NCBI GenBank assembly: GCA_007922305.1
Contig: ML677334.1
Coordinates: 21,997,697 to 22,061,696, forward strand
Length of the DNA: 64,000 nt
Source: Dermatemys mawii
Taxonomy: Eukaryota > Chordata > Testudines > Dermatemydidae
Direction of reading: 5' to 3'
Below are positions 36,201 to 47,763 of the stretch, piece after piece; position 1 is the stretch's first letter, and every line of letters begins with the position of its first letter. The notes under the pieces were generated by a model. It worked only from the letters and a program-made list of their open reading frames with translations, made no database searches and had not been told where the DNA came from. Made by a program: the position numbers and the translations under genes.

Positions 36201-36548
36201 AATTTTTCCTCAGCTGCAGTTTTCTGTTGCCAGTGCTAATAGTTAGTTCATAGTTATTATATAACATTTCTCTCTCAAAGTACAGTACATGTACATTATA
36301 TTTTCCTTTCTCTACTATATCTTCCTTTCTCAGCATCTTCATGTAGCTACATAAATCCTCGTCCAAAAGGGTGGGTGAGTAAGCAAGTGACTAATTGTGT
36401 GAATGTAGTGTATTGAACACCCACTTACGCCAGTGTATATTGTGACAAACTTTTGTTGTCAGAGATTGACTAAAATGTTGCTTTAAAAGAGGGGCAATCT
36501 CAGCTTAATTCTAATGTTAAGATTGAATGATTCACTTGCCATCTCTGA
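33291..36548. other. unique non-coding stretch
   Basis: No gene recognised. Around 35000-35100 is another copy of the ancient 'cccactgaagtcagtggga' palindromic motif. ORFs of 60-77 codons have no supporting features. A (CT)-rich run lies near 35340-35370. Confidence 0.5.
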
Positions 36549-37489
36549 CTGTGTCTACACTACAGAACTGAACCTGTGGGAGGGCACAAGTGTAAGTATT
36601 AATGGTACAGTGTGCCCACGCTAACCATTTTGTTTCACTGCAGTTTTCCTGTATCAACACTTGTGCTGTTCTGAAATATTTCACTTGCCATCAGGACACC
36701 TATCCCACAGCTCCTGGCACATACTCTGAAGTTGTGACTTGTGGGACATTTTGAAGGACCTTTTGGAAGCCCTGTGGAATTATTATGGGAGAAGAGCTCA
36801 GATTCCTCTGCGTCCCTGAGGAAACTCCTGTAAGCCCATGGGAATCAACATCATTTCCAAGTTCTTTTCTTAAAATGGAGACTAGGGAGAAAGTTCACTT
36901 CTCGTTCTTTGCTAGGTAAAAAATTCCAGCAGAAACCTTTTTCAAAAGCAGTTGAGGCATGAGACTGTTGTCTGGATCTGGTGAAGGGTATTCTGGTGGT
37001 ATCTACTTAGCGCCAGAGAGGAAACCAGCATTTCAGAGTTTTTTCTGAACTTGTCATGCAAACCTGCCCCTGGAGTAGCCTGATCTTGTGCACTTCCTGA
37101 AGATGGTGTCCTCTTGGAGGAGTGCTGCTTTTTCATCTGATCCATGAACACAGAGTTATTCTCAAGACCTATGACAAGCAGCCATAGCTGTATAATTCTG
37201 GAATGCGGAAGGAGACTTTTCTTTACCTCTGAGGTGAACTGTCCCTCATAGCGCAACACCAGGCATCCAGGATGAGAGCTCTGATCACTGTCAGGCCTGT
37301 GACTGCTGAATGGAATCAGGTTACCCCCAGGTCATTGCCAGTCAGTGAGGCATCCATCCTACTTCAGAGATTAATGTAAGTACATTTGGGTAGGTGCTGC
37401 TGGTTGAGTGTTGTTGTTGGGGAAGTTTGCATGGCAATACACGGTGTTTTGCAGAGGCATTTGATTGAGGAACTTAAGCAACTGATTTT

Positions 37490-37840
37490 CCTGGTCTTTG
37501 CAGGACCTGTTGATGGAATCCATTTGCCTATTCTGTGCCCCATTTCCCCCACCTCTCTTCCCAGTAAAACAAGTAGAGTAAAGAATGGAGTACTAATCAA
37601 TGGCTATTATTATGATTATTTTTTGTACTTCAAAAATTCCTAGAGGCCCAAACCAAGATAAGGGTCTTGTTGTGCTAGCTGATGTAGATACATACAGGAA
37701 AAAATAGCCATGCCCTGAAAGCATACAATGTAAAATAATTATGTCAATGGTGGTGCAACTCTGAGTGGATCACTGTGCAGATTCCTAGATGTGAACACCA
37801 AGAGGCCAGGCAAAGTGCATGATCTGGGCACTCACTTCTC
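37490..37840 (+). pseudogene. Harbinger transposase fragment
   Basis: Two catalytic-core motifs survive about 290 bp apart: VDGIHLPILCP (Asp at the D-G position) and RPGKVHD. In the intact order they are about 45 codons apart, and the extra distance fits the MIR-type insertion at 37600-37740. Confidence 0.65.
37600..37740. repeat. MIR-type SINE 3' fragment
   Basis: 'ggctattattatgattattttttgta' type start, then 'tagaggcccaaacc', 'gggtcttgttgtgctag' and 'atagccatgccctgaaag', parallel to the module at 27410-27510. It separates the two transposase motifs of the old Harbinger. Confidence 0.55.
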
Positions 37841-39114
37841 ACCAAAAATAAACTGATATTAATAGTGTCTCCATTCTGACAGCAATTCTGAGTGACTCTG
37901 CATATTCATTTTTGCCATGAAAGCGTTCCCTGACAACACAAGCCCAAAGAGATACTGATTCAACTATACCCTAAGCTGGTGTCAGAATGAGACACTAGGG
38001 TCAGATGGTGCAGCATGTACATGCTTTCATAATGACAGTGGGGAATTAGGAGTGGATCATGTATATTGATGTACTAAATGTTTCCTTTTATTTACGAGTC
38101 ATTTTTGACACATAGGTGGAAGGTTTCTCTTTGTTTTTAATGTTCTATATTTAGCCCATTTTTTAAATTTATATGGCAAGTGGTTTTATGAAGTGTTGAA
38201 CTGTGGATGTATTGATGAGGTAATAGGAAGTGTCTTTATGTGGTGGTTATATTACATGTTTATTTTTCTCCCAATTTACTGATTTAGTTATAAGAGCTGG
38301 TCAAAAAAAGTTGGAGAAGTTTTCATGAAACTCTTTGAAAATCTTGTCCCTTTTATTTATTTATTTATGTTGCTGCAAAATTTCAAATGAAAACATTTGT
38401 CCACCAAGTCTATTAGGTACAGTGAGGGAGTTAACTCTTTGTTGTATTAATACTAATGAACCCTATGATCAATGTGTTCATTACACTGAATTTCTTCTTC
38501 CTCTGCCTCCAGAATCAGCTTTCTTAAACAAGCACAATCAACTGCCCATTGCAGCTTGTTTTTATACCTCTAGCCATACACCAGAATGTGCCTTTTGACC
38601 TAGCTCAGTTGGGTCTGGATTTACATATCTCAGATAGTCAACAAGTTCTCGCATGCTGATTACTGAAGCAAAATAAAGTGAACTGCTGCAGAAGTTGATT
38701 GCTCTGAAAACAAACTATGGTATGTGCAAACATGATTTATGCCAACCAGCCAGACGGGCCCCTTAAGCAGTAATTTCCCAGAGCACCCTGTGACAGCAGT
38801 GGGAGAACCACTTGCAAGGCTGATAGCAATAGTTCAGCATTGCCATCCACCATGGCAGGGTACTAGTGGAGACTGACATGTTGGAGGAATGTGGCTGTCA
38901 ATAATTTCATCTTAACACTTGTGCTCAGTCAGGAGCATTTTTGTGTGCGGCTGCATGGTGTGTTAAAGACATTCAAGGGGGCCAAGTGGTGCTTAGTATG
39001 CCATATTTCTCTAGTGCAGACAGGACTAATGAATTGTCTCTTTAAGGAGACACTTAACCTTTCAATAGTCGCATAGATGAAGTGCTAATGCTAATACAGT
39101 TGAAGCAGATAGTC

Positions 39115-40005
39115 CAGGGGTGGGCAAATTTTTTGGCCCGAGGGCCACACTGGGGTTCAAAATTGTGCGGAGGGCCAAAGGACCCGCCACCTATCCCACC
39201 CACTTCCTGCCCCCGGATTGGCCCCCTCAGAACCCCTGACCCATCCAACCCCCTTTGCTTGTCCCCTGATCACTCCCTCTGGAGACCCTCCCCACTCTAA
39301 CTGCCCACCCAGGACCCCATCCCCATCTAGCCTCCCTGCTCTCTGTTCCCTGACTGCCCCCTCCCAAGACCCCCAACCCACCCTCCCACCTACCCTAACC
39401 ACCACCCCCACCTGCTTACCTGCTGAGCCGGGCGCCATGCCCCGCGACTCGCAGCACTCCGCCCAGCCCCCGGGCTGGAAGCGCAGGGCCCCGCGGTCTG
39501 CCGCGCTCGGCCCTGTCCCCGGCTCAGGAACATGGGCCCTGCGGCTTGCCATGGTCGGCTCGGCATCCTGGGGCAGGAGCGTGGTGCTGGCCGTGGGCCC
39601 ACTGTCCTGGGCTCCTGGCGGCCTCCAGCTGCGGCCCACTGTCCCGGGTGGTGCGCCGGGCCCGCGCTCAGGGCAGTGCACCTGGCCGGCCACGGGCCCG
39701 CTGTCCTGGGCTCTGGGCGGCGCGCCCAGCTGGCCACGGGCCTGCTGACCCGGGCACAGCCAGCTGCAGGCCCACTGTCCTGGGCGGCGCGCCAGCCCTG
39801 CTCTCAGGGTAGCGTGCCCGGCCGGCCGCGGGCCCGCTCTCTGGGGCGGCACACCCAGCCAGCGGTCGACCCCGCTCTCCGGTGCAAGCGCCCCGCCCAG
39901 GAGAGCAGGAACACTGGTCTCACTCCCCCGGCAGGAACTCGCGGGCCAGATAAAAATGGCTCACGGGCCACAAGTGGCCCGTGGGCCGTAGTTTGCCCAC
40001 TCTTG
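39115..40005. mobile_element. 891-bp GC-rich hAT non-autonomous element, family C
   Basis: Ends CAGGGGTGGGCAAA and TTTGCCCACTCTTG are inverted repeats, flanked by a perfect 8-bp duplication AGATAGTC (39107-39114 and 40006-40013). The interior 39420-39960 is very G+C- and CpG-rich with internal near-repeats (for example 'cactgtcctggg' type units). Long overlapping ORFs on both strands (up to 231 codons) result from this composition and are not genes. Confidence 0.9.
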
Positions 40006-40013
40006 AGATAGTC

Positions 40014-40828
40014 CCTACCTTTTAAAAGAATGATCTGTGAGTGCATTTTTTTCAAGTAAAATACAATAAACCTGGCAGCCTGAGGCATATTCTAGTTCAG
40101 TGATTAATGTAAGTCAGACAATTTTCTTGTTGCCTAAAAACAAACAGGTGCAGTATGCCTGTGTGTCGGAAGCAGAGGTCAGGTAGGTAGAGATCACATG
40201 CTGCTGTAGTCATGACAAATCATTGTGACTCCCACATGTAACTGATATATGGTAGGAGTAAATTCCCCTGTAACTTCCACTACAATAAGTATGCATACAG
40301 TTAGAGTTGCCTAATAAAACCTAGCTCTTATATTGCACTTTTCATTAGTCGATATCAAAGCACTTTTCAAAGGAGGTCAGTATCCTAATATGGCTTACCT
40401 AAGTCAGTTCAGGAACATTAAAAACAAATGAACATTGTAACGTAGGCTAAAACAGTTGCCTGTTTCTATGGCTATAGAAAGTTTTCATTAACAGTGACCA
40501 CTTCCTTCCAGTAACGTGTGGGCATGCACACGTGTGTGTGAGTGTGTGTACGTATGTGCAGTGGTCACCATACAAACCTTTACATTTACAGATTACAAGT
40601 AACCAAAGTTACCACAGTATTAGTGTTATCACATACTGAGGTAATGTTAATTAGGAAAAAGCATGAAGATTTTACTGGCAACAACTGAAACTCGATGTGT
40701 ATATGTGTCACTCTGGCTCCGGACTGTGCCCTAAGAAGGAGTATCACTCTGAAAGCTGCTTGACAGTGCATATCTTAAGGTATATAAGAAATAAATAATG
40801 AAATCTGAGGCCAAACTCTCTGTCTACA
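40014..40828. other. unique non-coding stretch
   Basis: No gene. A short TG-rich run (40528-40558) is the only simple-sequence feature. Confidence 0.5.
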
Positions 40829-41040
40829 CCAAGGATGGGCAAACTATGGCCCGCGGGCCATATCCGGTCCACAGCACCGTCCTCCCTGGTCACTGAACTC
40901 CCGGCTAGGGAGGCGAGCCCCTTCCCCCCAGCCACGTCACTGTGCAGGCAGCACTCTGTCCTGCTGCTCCTGCCGGGCAGCGTGTCTAGCTCCAGCCGGG
41001 CTGCGCAGCTGTCAGACACCCCCTTCCAGAAGTTGTGGGG
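40829..41040 (+). mobile_element. hAT family C fragment, truncated
   Basis: Begins CCAAGGATGGGCAAACTATGG, the terminal type seen at 46027-46573 (inverted) and 39115. It continues 'cccgcgggccatatccggtcc' and is G+C-rich until about 41040, where it stops with no matching right end and no visible duplication. Confidence 0.65.
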
Positions 41041-42284
41041 TTGACAGAAAGACAGGAAATGGTAGAGGTGTGCTGAGAGAGGGGAGTTGATCCTAGCATG
41101 AAAGTTAGGAGTTTGAAAATACCAAGGTTGATGTTCTCTTGAAGGACGGGACCACAAACTCTGTAATATAGGAAAAAGAGCCCTGTTCCCCCTTATAATT
41201 CATTGTGGTTGGCTACGGGAAGGCCGGGCAGTAGAAAATCTGCTACTTTCCTCATAATGAAGAAACACCAGTGGGAGAAAATTGGCCAGAGAGAATGAGA
41301 TGGAACCTCTCGGACTCTGTCTTCAAAGCAGTGGAGGAGTATTGAAAAACCCACTCTAATAAAAACACTGGGGGCAGGAGTGGGGGGAGGTACTCCTTTA
41401 GTTGTGAAGTTTTCATTGCAAGTTTCCATTTATTTTGAGAGACTTTGCTGCCAATCTGGGCAGATCCAGGTGCAAGCAATTTAAAGGGCCATCTGGGAGA
41501 AGCCAGCTCAGGTCCACCTACTGCAATGATTGAGTAGACAAATATCTTTTAGAACTTTTAAAAGAATTAACTACCTCAGGGTTTCATGGATAGCTGGCAA
41601 ACATGTCAGAAGCCAAGCCCCATCTAGGCCTTATAGGCATATGCTAACAATTCAAATGTTCTATTGAAGTTTTCTGTAGTTCAAACATATTTCTGATATT
41701 AGTGTTTAAGATATGGTTCCAGGACATTAAAAATCTATATCTATATATATATACAGTGTAACAGTCAGTGGTTTTTGTTCACAAAAAATGTTAAAATCAG
41801 AGAGGTAAAATTTCAAATGGGAACAATTGGGGAAGTTGTTCATTGGGTCTCCAGTCTGGAAAACAGCCTTCTCAGGGAAGTAAGAGTGCGCGAGGACAAA
41901 ATAATATAGCCCAGGGAGAGGAATAGGGGCTCCTGAGGGTGTGGAAAGGCAACCAGGCTGTTTAAGATGACAGGGGGACTTTTCCCTTTAATGAATAGCC
42001 TGTTGGACAATAAAAGAAGATCTCTCCAAAAAGGATGCAGGGTGGATTGAGTTTTGGAAAGGTTATGTACAGAAATGAGAGCACTAGCCTGGGAAGTTAA
42101 TGGACACTTGGAGAAGCTACAGCAAGTGACTGTTTTAGTATTACTGCAACAAAGTTCTGCTCAGCTTCTCTGAAGAATAGTCTTGTACTTATATATACCA
42201 CCCGATCCTCCCTTCCATCCAAAAAGCAATTTAAAAAATAGCCTTATGCCCTCTTATTACTCATGAGTATAGATGGCTGTAGAT
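41041..42284. other. unique non-coding stretch
   Basis: No gene recognised. A short TA run lies at 41740-41752. Confidence 0.5.
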
Positions 42285-43126
42285 TCACGGATTCCAAGGA
42301 CAGAAGGAGGGACCATTATGATCATCTAGTCTGACTGCCTGTGAAATACAGACAATAGAACTCTCTCAAAATAACTCCTAGAGCAGATCTTTCAGGGAAA
42401 AAAAAAGCAATCTTGATTTTAAAATAGTCCATGATGAAGAATCCACGGCGAGCTTGCAAAGTTGTTTCAGTGGGAATTGGTTCAGCTAGTTCCCCAAGTA
42501 CTCTAGGATGACTTTTCATCAGGCCCTGCCAACTTGAATACTCTAAGGCTATGTCTATACTATGCACCTTTTACCAACAGAGCAGTGCTGCTAAGAGGAG
42601 TACGTTGTAGCCACTCTTTGTTGGCAGGAGAGAGCTCTTCTGCTGACAAAAAAATTCCACTTCCAGTGAGAGGTGGTAGCCCTGTCGGCAGGAGAGCTCT
42701 CCCACTGACAAAGCGCTGTTCACATGGGTGCTTTTCGTCGCTAAAGCTTTTGTCTTTCAGTGTGTGTGTGGTGTTTTTTTTCACATCCCTGAATGACAAA
42801 AGTCCAGTGTAGACAAAGCCTAACTTATCTAAATATTCTTTAACCTGGTCTTTCTCTGTTTTGGCTTGCGTTCCTTTCCTCTTGTTGTTAATGTTAATTG
42901 TGCTGCATATCTGGTCACCACTGATCTTTTTAGTAAAGACTGACAAAATAGGCATTAAACACGTCAGCCTTCTTGATGTCATCAGTTACAAGCTCTCCTT
43001 CCCCACTAATTTGAGGACCTACATTTTCCTTCCCCTTTCCTTTATCTTTCTCTTGTTCCTGGTGATTTAAAGAGCCTTTTCGTATTCCCTTTTATGTCCC
43101 TTCCTAGGTGTAGCTCATTTTGTGCC
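42285..43126. mobile_element. LINE (CR1-type) remnant split by a MITE
   Basis: 42285-42546 matches the recalled repeat text 'gggaccattatgatcatctagtctgactgcctg' and 'gatgaagaatccacgg'. 42824-43126 continues a LINE-like stretch ('gacctacattttccttcccc', 'gtccettc'-type run to 'ctcattttgtgcctta'). Whether the two halves come from one insertion is likely but not certain. The right side is cut by the MITE at 43130. Confidence 0.5.
42547..42820. mobile_element. 274-bp Harbinger-type MITE
   Basis: Inverted ends GGCTATGTCTATACT and AGTGTAGACAAAGCC, flanked by TAA on both sides (42544-42546 and 42821-42823). The interior contains ggcaggagagagctctt and a second ggcaggagagctctc, a partial direct duplication. 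Non-coding. Confidence 0.82.
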
Positions 43127-43129
43127 TTA

Positions 43130-43296
43130 GGCTTTGTGTATACTAGCACTTTTGTTGGCAATACTTTTGTCAGTTTGGAGTGTGAAAAAAATACCCCCCA
43201 ATCTACATAAGTTTCACCGACAAAAGCACCGGTGTGGATTTTACACACCCCTAGAAATGTAGTTATACCAATGTAAATTTATAGTATACCCAACCC
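43130..43296. mobile_element. 167-bp Harbinger-type MITE
   Basis: Left end GGCTTTGTGTATACTAGC, right end TATAGTATACCCAACCC. Flanks are TTA (43127-43129) and TAA (43297-43299), both of the TWA target type. The interior shares 'acaaaagcac' motifs with the MITE at 42547. Confidence 0.65.
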
Positions 43297-43299
43297 TAA

Positions 43300-43900
43300 G
43301 GGTATGTCTACATTGCAGTTAATAACCTGCAGCAGGCCCATGCCAGCTGACTCAGGCTCATGAGTCTCAGGCTCAGAGACTGTTTAGTTGCACTGTAGAC
43401 ATTCAGACGCAGGTTGGATCCCAGGCTCTAGGACGGGGTCAGCAACCTTTCAGAAGTGGTGTGCCAAGTCTTCATTTATTCACTGTAATTTAAGGGTTCA
43501 CGTGCCAGTAATACATTCTAACGTTTTTAGAAGGTCTCTTTCTACGTCTTTAATATATAACTAAACTATTGTTGTATTAATGTAAATAAGATTTTTAAAA
43601 TGTTTAAGAAGCTTCATTTAAAATTAAATTAAAATGCAGAGCCCCCCAGACCAGTGGCCAGGACCCGGGCAGTGTGAGTGCCACTGAAAATCAGCTCGCG
43701 TGCTGCCTTTGCCACCCGTGCCATAGGTTACCTACCCCTGCTCTAGGACCTTGCAAGGTGGGAGGGCCCCAGAGCTCTTACTGCAGACAGAGCCCAAACA
43801 TCCACAACACAGTTCAACAGCCCCTTAACCCAAGCCCCAAGAGCCTGAGTCAGCTGGCATGGGCCAGGTGCAAGTGTCTAATTGCAGTGTAGATACACAC
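43300..43900. mobile_element. foldback Harbinger-type MITE, hosting a hAT MITE
   Basis: Left end GGGTATGTCTACATTGCAG; right end TGCAGTGTAGATACACAC. A perfect 23-bp inverted repeat links 43335-43357 (starts ggcccatgcc) and 43843-43865 (ends ggcatgggcc). The left flank is TAA. The hAT element at 43434-43740 sits between the arms. Without that insertion the unit is about 286 bp. A related unit lies at 62603. Confidence 0.8.
43434..43740 (+). mobile_element. 307-bp hAT-like MITE, family B copy 2, nested
   Basis: Nearly the same sequence as 16518-16827. Flanked by a perfect 8-bp duplication CTCTAGGA (43426-43433 and 43741-43748). The left end (CGGGGTCAGCAACC) has drifted slightly; the right end is CCTACCCCTG. 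It is inserted in the foldback MITE at 43300-43900. Confidence 0.92.
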
Positions 43901-45689
43901 AAAGTGCTCTAAAAAGAAAAGTGCTTACACAGATTTTCATGAAAATTGTTATGTCTTATGGGAATGCAAAATAGAGTTACTGACCCACATTTGCGGTCAC
44001 TTGAGCCACGGGTTCTGCAGACATAAAGAGACCAAACTAGTGCTATGGTGAGGGTCAAAATGGTCTCAGTTGGTCAATTTTTATCCAAGGTAATGTATGG
44101 GGGACTAAGTCTTTGAGGGACCCAGATTTTAAATGATAGTTAAGAAAATGTGTGCTTCTTTGCTTGTGTCGATGTACAGTCTGGAGATACTACAATGTGC
44201 ATGGACCAATAAAGAAACAAACCATGAGAGGGTTTCTGTGCAGACCCTGTATACTTGCCTGGGTATTTCGAGGGAAAATGCCAATACTGTTCCCCCTACT
44301 GAACACCCCAGCACTGACATTTCAAGTCCAAACCTTTGTACACCTGTGCAATAAAGATTTAATTACTCCTGTTGCTTGCTACAAGCTTACTCTGTTATTA
44401 ATAGAACACATTTTTATTTTATGGGGAGGTTTACTGTGAACACAGTAAAATAGTTAGCGGCCAATCTAACCAAAATTTTTGCTATAATGGATGGGGAGGG
44501 GCTGGAGACAGAGGACTTTTGGGGGAACAGGGACAAGGAGAGGGTTGTGGGTGCAGAGAGGCTGGGCAATGAGAATGGGTGGTATGCAAGCCTTGGATCA
44601 GTTGTATGAGCAAATCCATATTTTGCTAGCCCAAAGGGGTGAAGGGAGGTCAAGGGGGAAGAAAAAGTGGTTACTTCCTGATCTTGGGACAGATTAATGG
44701 GGTGATTCCAAAGACACACCATGTAGAGGTTTGGAACACACAGTACAGGTATCTTGATCACTAAGGGAAACAAAATATGTGCTGCCAGGGTTGCCAACAT
44801 ATGGATTCTGGGAAGTTCCTAGATCGCAAGGTTGCAGAAGCTTGCAGGAGAACAAGGATTACGCCATGGCATGGGGTTTGCCAATTTGGCTCCATATGCA
44901 AATTGTGAGACATAATGCAGTGACTGCTAACTCCCATCAACAACATACCTTTTCTTGTTCACAGCACTAGGAAATTTAATGGCAATAAACTACATTAATG
45001 AAGAGTTGTGGTTGCTTGGGGGTATGTCATGCTATTGCAGAAAGCTGAGCTGAGCAAAACTCTTAAATTTCTGAAAACCAGGAAATGCACAGTTAGGGTT
45101 GCTCGTGCATCATTTCTATGAAGAATTGTGTAGATTATGTTAGTAGCAGGTCTTAGAGTTTTTATTACAGTGGGTACTGTCAAGAGTGAGATAGAAATGA
45201 CAGGATTCTAATGCTTTAATGATGGTTATGTGAAAGTACAGGTTGAGATGGTATCCTGTGAGTAAACGTAAGGGAGTTATACAAGGTTGGGAAGTGATTC
45301 TTAAATTGTATACGTGTGCTATTCTTTCTGGGGACATGACTAAGTGTAAGTGTATGCTATTTTGTCCTTTAGTAGTGTTAGACGGAATCTTGTGGGTGAG
45401 ATTGAATGGATTGTAAAAAGAGGTGAGTTGTGAGGTTGGTAGAGAAAAAATGCAGAATAAGGGCAGAGTTAAAGTTGCATAAGAAATCTTAACTGTTCAT
45501 TTCCTGATTTTCAGAAGTTTGAGGCTTGCTAAGCTCAAAGTTGTGCAAGAGAACTACATACCACCAAGCACAATTTTCACTCTGCATCAATGTAATTTTT
45601 TGTCATTTATATATGTAACTATTTATATAAAAATCAATATATGTATGAAGCAATAAAACATGACTGAGAATGGACAGAGCCTCAGGAAA
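43901..45689. other. unique non-coding stretch
   Basis: No gene recognised. The 128-codon minus ORF at 44414-44800 has no domain or coding signature. Confidence 0.5.
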
Positions 45690-45910
45690 TATGCATTTAA
45701 TTCATGAGTCTATGAAACCTTGGGCAAGTCACTTGTCTCTCTTTTACAGTGAGAAACTGAGGTAAATGGGACAAATAATAGTTCTCTACCTCATGGATAT
45801 GTTATGAGGGGAATTAATGTTTGTGGGATGTTCGGTAGTGCCTAGCGAACCCAACTGAGATCAGGGTCCCCTTATGCTAGGCTTTGCACATACGCATAGT
45901 AATGAGACAA
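45690..45910 (+). repeat. MIR-like SINE
   Basis: Contains 'ccttgggcaagtcacttgtctct', 'cagtgagaaactgaggtaaatggga' and a 3' module 'gatcagggtccccttatgctaggc', in the order of MIR elements. About 220 bp, diverged, non-coding. Confidence 0.7.
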
Positions 45911-46026
45911 TCCGTTACCTCACCATCTTACTGTCTATAAGACAGACAAGGTGGAAGGAGAAAATGGAAGCACATGAAGATGAAGTGACAATACTGTGAT
46001 GATGGGGGCCATATAATTACCTAGAT

Positions 46027-46573
46027 CAGAGGTGGACAGACTACACCCTGCAGGCTACATCCGACCCCACAGGATCATCCTGCCCGGCCCTTGAGCTTCC
46101 AGTTGGGGAGGGTAGCCCCCAGTCCCTCCCGTGCTGTTCGCCTTGCCCCGCAGCCTCAGCTCACCATGCCACCAGTGCTCTAGACTGGACAAGGGGCAGG
46201 GAGTCCCGGGGGGCAGTGAGGGTACAGGAAGCAGTTGGTTAGGCATGGGAGTTCCGGGGGGCCTGTCAGGGGGCAGGTGTGTGGATAGGTGTTGAGGCAG
46301 TCAGGGGACAGGGAGCAGTGGGGAGTTAGATAGGAGGTGGGGTCCTGGCAGGAAGTTAGAGGCAGGGCATCCTGAGAGGGAGTTGTCAGGGGACAAGGAG
46401 CGAGGTGGGGGGTTGGATGGGTTGGGTGTTCTGAGTGGGACAGTCAGGGAGTCGGAAGTGGGAGCGGGGCGGGGGCCAGGCTGTTTGGGGAGGCACAGCC
46501 TTCTGTACCTGGCCCTCCATACAGTTTTGGAACACTGATGTGGCCCTCAGGCAAAAAAGTTTGCCCATCCTTG
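46027..46573. mobile_element. 547-bp GC-rich hAT element, family C
   Basis: Ends CAGAGGTGGACAGACTAC and GTTTGCCCATCCTTG, flanked by a perfect 8-bp duplication ACCTAGAT (46019-46026 and 46574-46581). The interior has GGGG-containing runs such as 'ttccggggggcctgtcagggggcagg'-type units, periodic but not an exact tandem. Same family as 40829 and related to 39115. Confidence 0.9.
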
Positions 46574-46581
46574 ACCTAGAT

Positions 46582-47763
46582 AGATGATTTCTGTACCAGC
46601 TACATTAATAAAACTGACAAATGAATTTTATCTAATCAACAGCATCCATACTATTTACTAAATTCCTTTCAAGACGTGTAAAAAGAATGTTGTTAAGAAA
46701 TATTTTGTTGCCTTATCACATAATTCAAAGGTCAAAAATCTTCAACATTAACACTAAGTTCTGACATCTGTACTGAATAATTAGAACTTATTCTTCACAC
46801 ATATAACTAGTAAAAATAAATTTAGTATAGTTTACGTATAACATTCTTTTCTTTAAAATAAGGGTATTTTAAAAAATCAAACTCTGCTCTGGCCACATAT
46901 TTCAATTGTTTATATTCACAGCTACACTTAGCTTTTTTTTCTTATTAAGTATGAAAACAAAGTATTATTTGTTCCTGGTATTGGGCCTGACTCCATGACC
47001 ATTTAAACAGAGGAAAAATAAGACTCCTGTTGACTTCACTGGGCATTAGATCAGATCCATTGTTCTTAAGTCAAAGCTAACATAGGTTGTTCACTTCCTA
47101 ACATTGGTATCAACAGTGACTGGGACTGCTCCAGAGAAAATTTGTTCAGTCATTTGGGCTGAAATCTAGGGTGCCTCACACTGAGGAGCAACCAACTGAA
47201 CAGCAGTACTGACTAGTTTAATGAGTCTCCTCCAATTCTTAGTTAGAAGATGATGTCCAGAAAATTGGAATTCCAGGAAGAAGGGGTAAAAACAGGAGAA
47301 TTAAAGCATACTGAAGTATCCAACAAGAAAATGAAGAACTTCCAAGTAAAAGCAGCAAAGCTGTGGGTTCTTGAAAGGCAACAGAATGGCAGACTCTAAT
47401 TTTAGTGCCAGAAGGAAGGTGGAAGATGCCTCACAGCACCAAGTCTGTAAACATAACTTTAAAATCCTTGCGTTTATTATAAATAGTGAAATGCACCAGT
47501 CAATATATTTAAAGCTGACAATCCGTTGGGTTCTGCTGATATTATTGCTACTGCTATGTAACTACTTAATTAACTGATCAACCTCCTCTGTTTCATAGCC
47601 GGCCTGTCCTGCTGCCATTAAAGTCAATGGTAAAGTTCCTGTTGGCTACAGTGGTTGCAGGCCTGGGCCTGTATACAGGACATGTAAAAGTTAGAGATGT
47701 GCCCAAGCTTTAAACGTTAGCGCTAGATCCAAACTTTTCCAGAGTTTGGTATTATTTAGAGAA
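46582..47763. other. unique non-coding stretch
   Basis: No gene recognised. Traces of the 'gttgacttcactggg' ancient motif at about 47028-47045 and 47610-47640. Confidence 0.45.

Larger units (their letters stand above)
36549..39025 (+). mobile_element. ancient Harbinger remnant (copy 3)
   Basis: Left end CTGTGTCTACACTACAGA and, inverted, right end GTCCTGTCTGCACTAGAGA match Harbinger termini. Internally, + strand reads GPVDGIHLPILCP (about 37500-37542), equivalent to the first-Asp motif of the transposase, and VNTKRPGKVHDLGT near 37795-37830, equivalent to the second-Asp motif GKVHD. Everything else is strongly decayed, much more than at 1419 and 17147. A MIR-type piece lies inside at about 37600-37740. 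Confidence 0.65.

Noticed and set aside
39157..39852. 231-codon minus-strand ORF and overlapping plus ORFs
   Set aside because: They lie wholly inside a hAT element with perfect ends and 8-bp flanks. High G+C lowers stop frequency; low-complexity Pro/Arg/Gly content and no domain.
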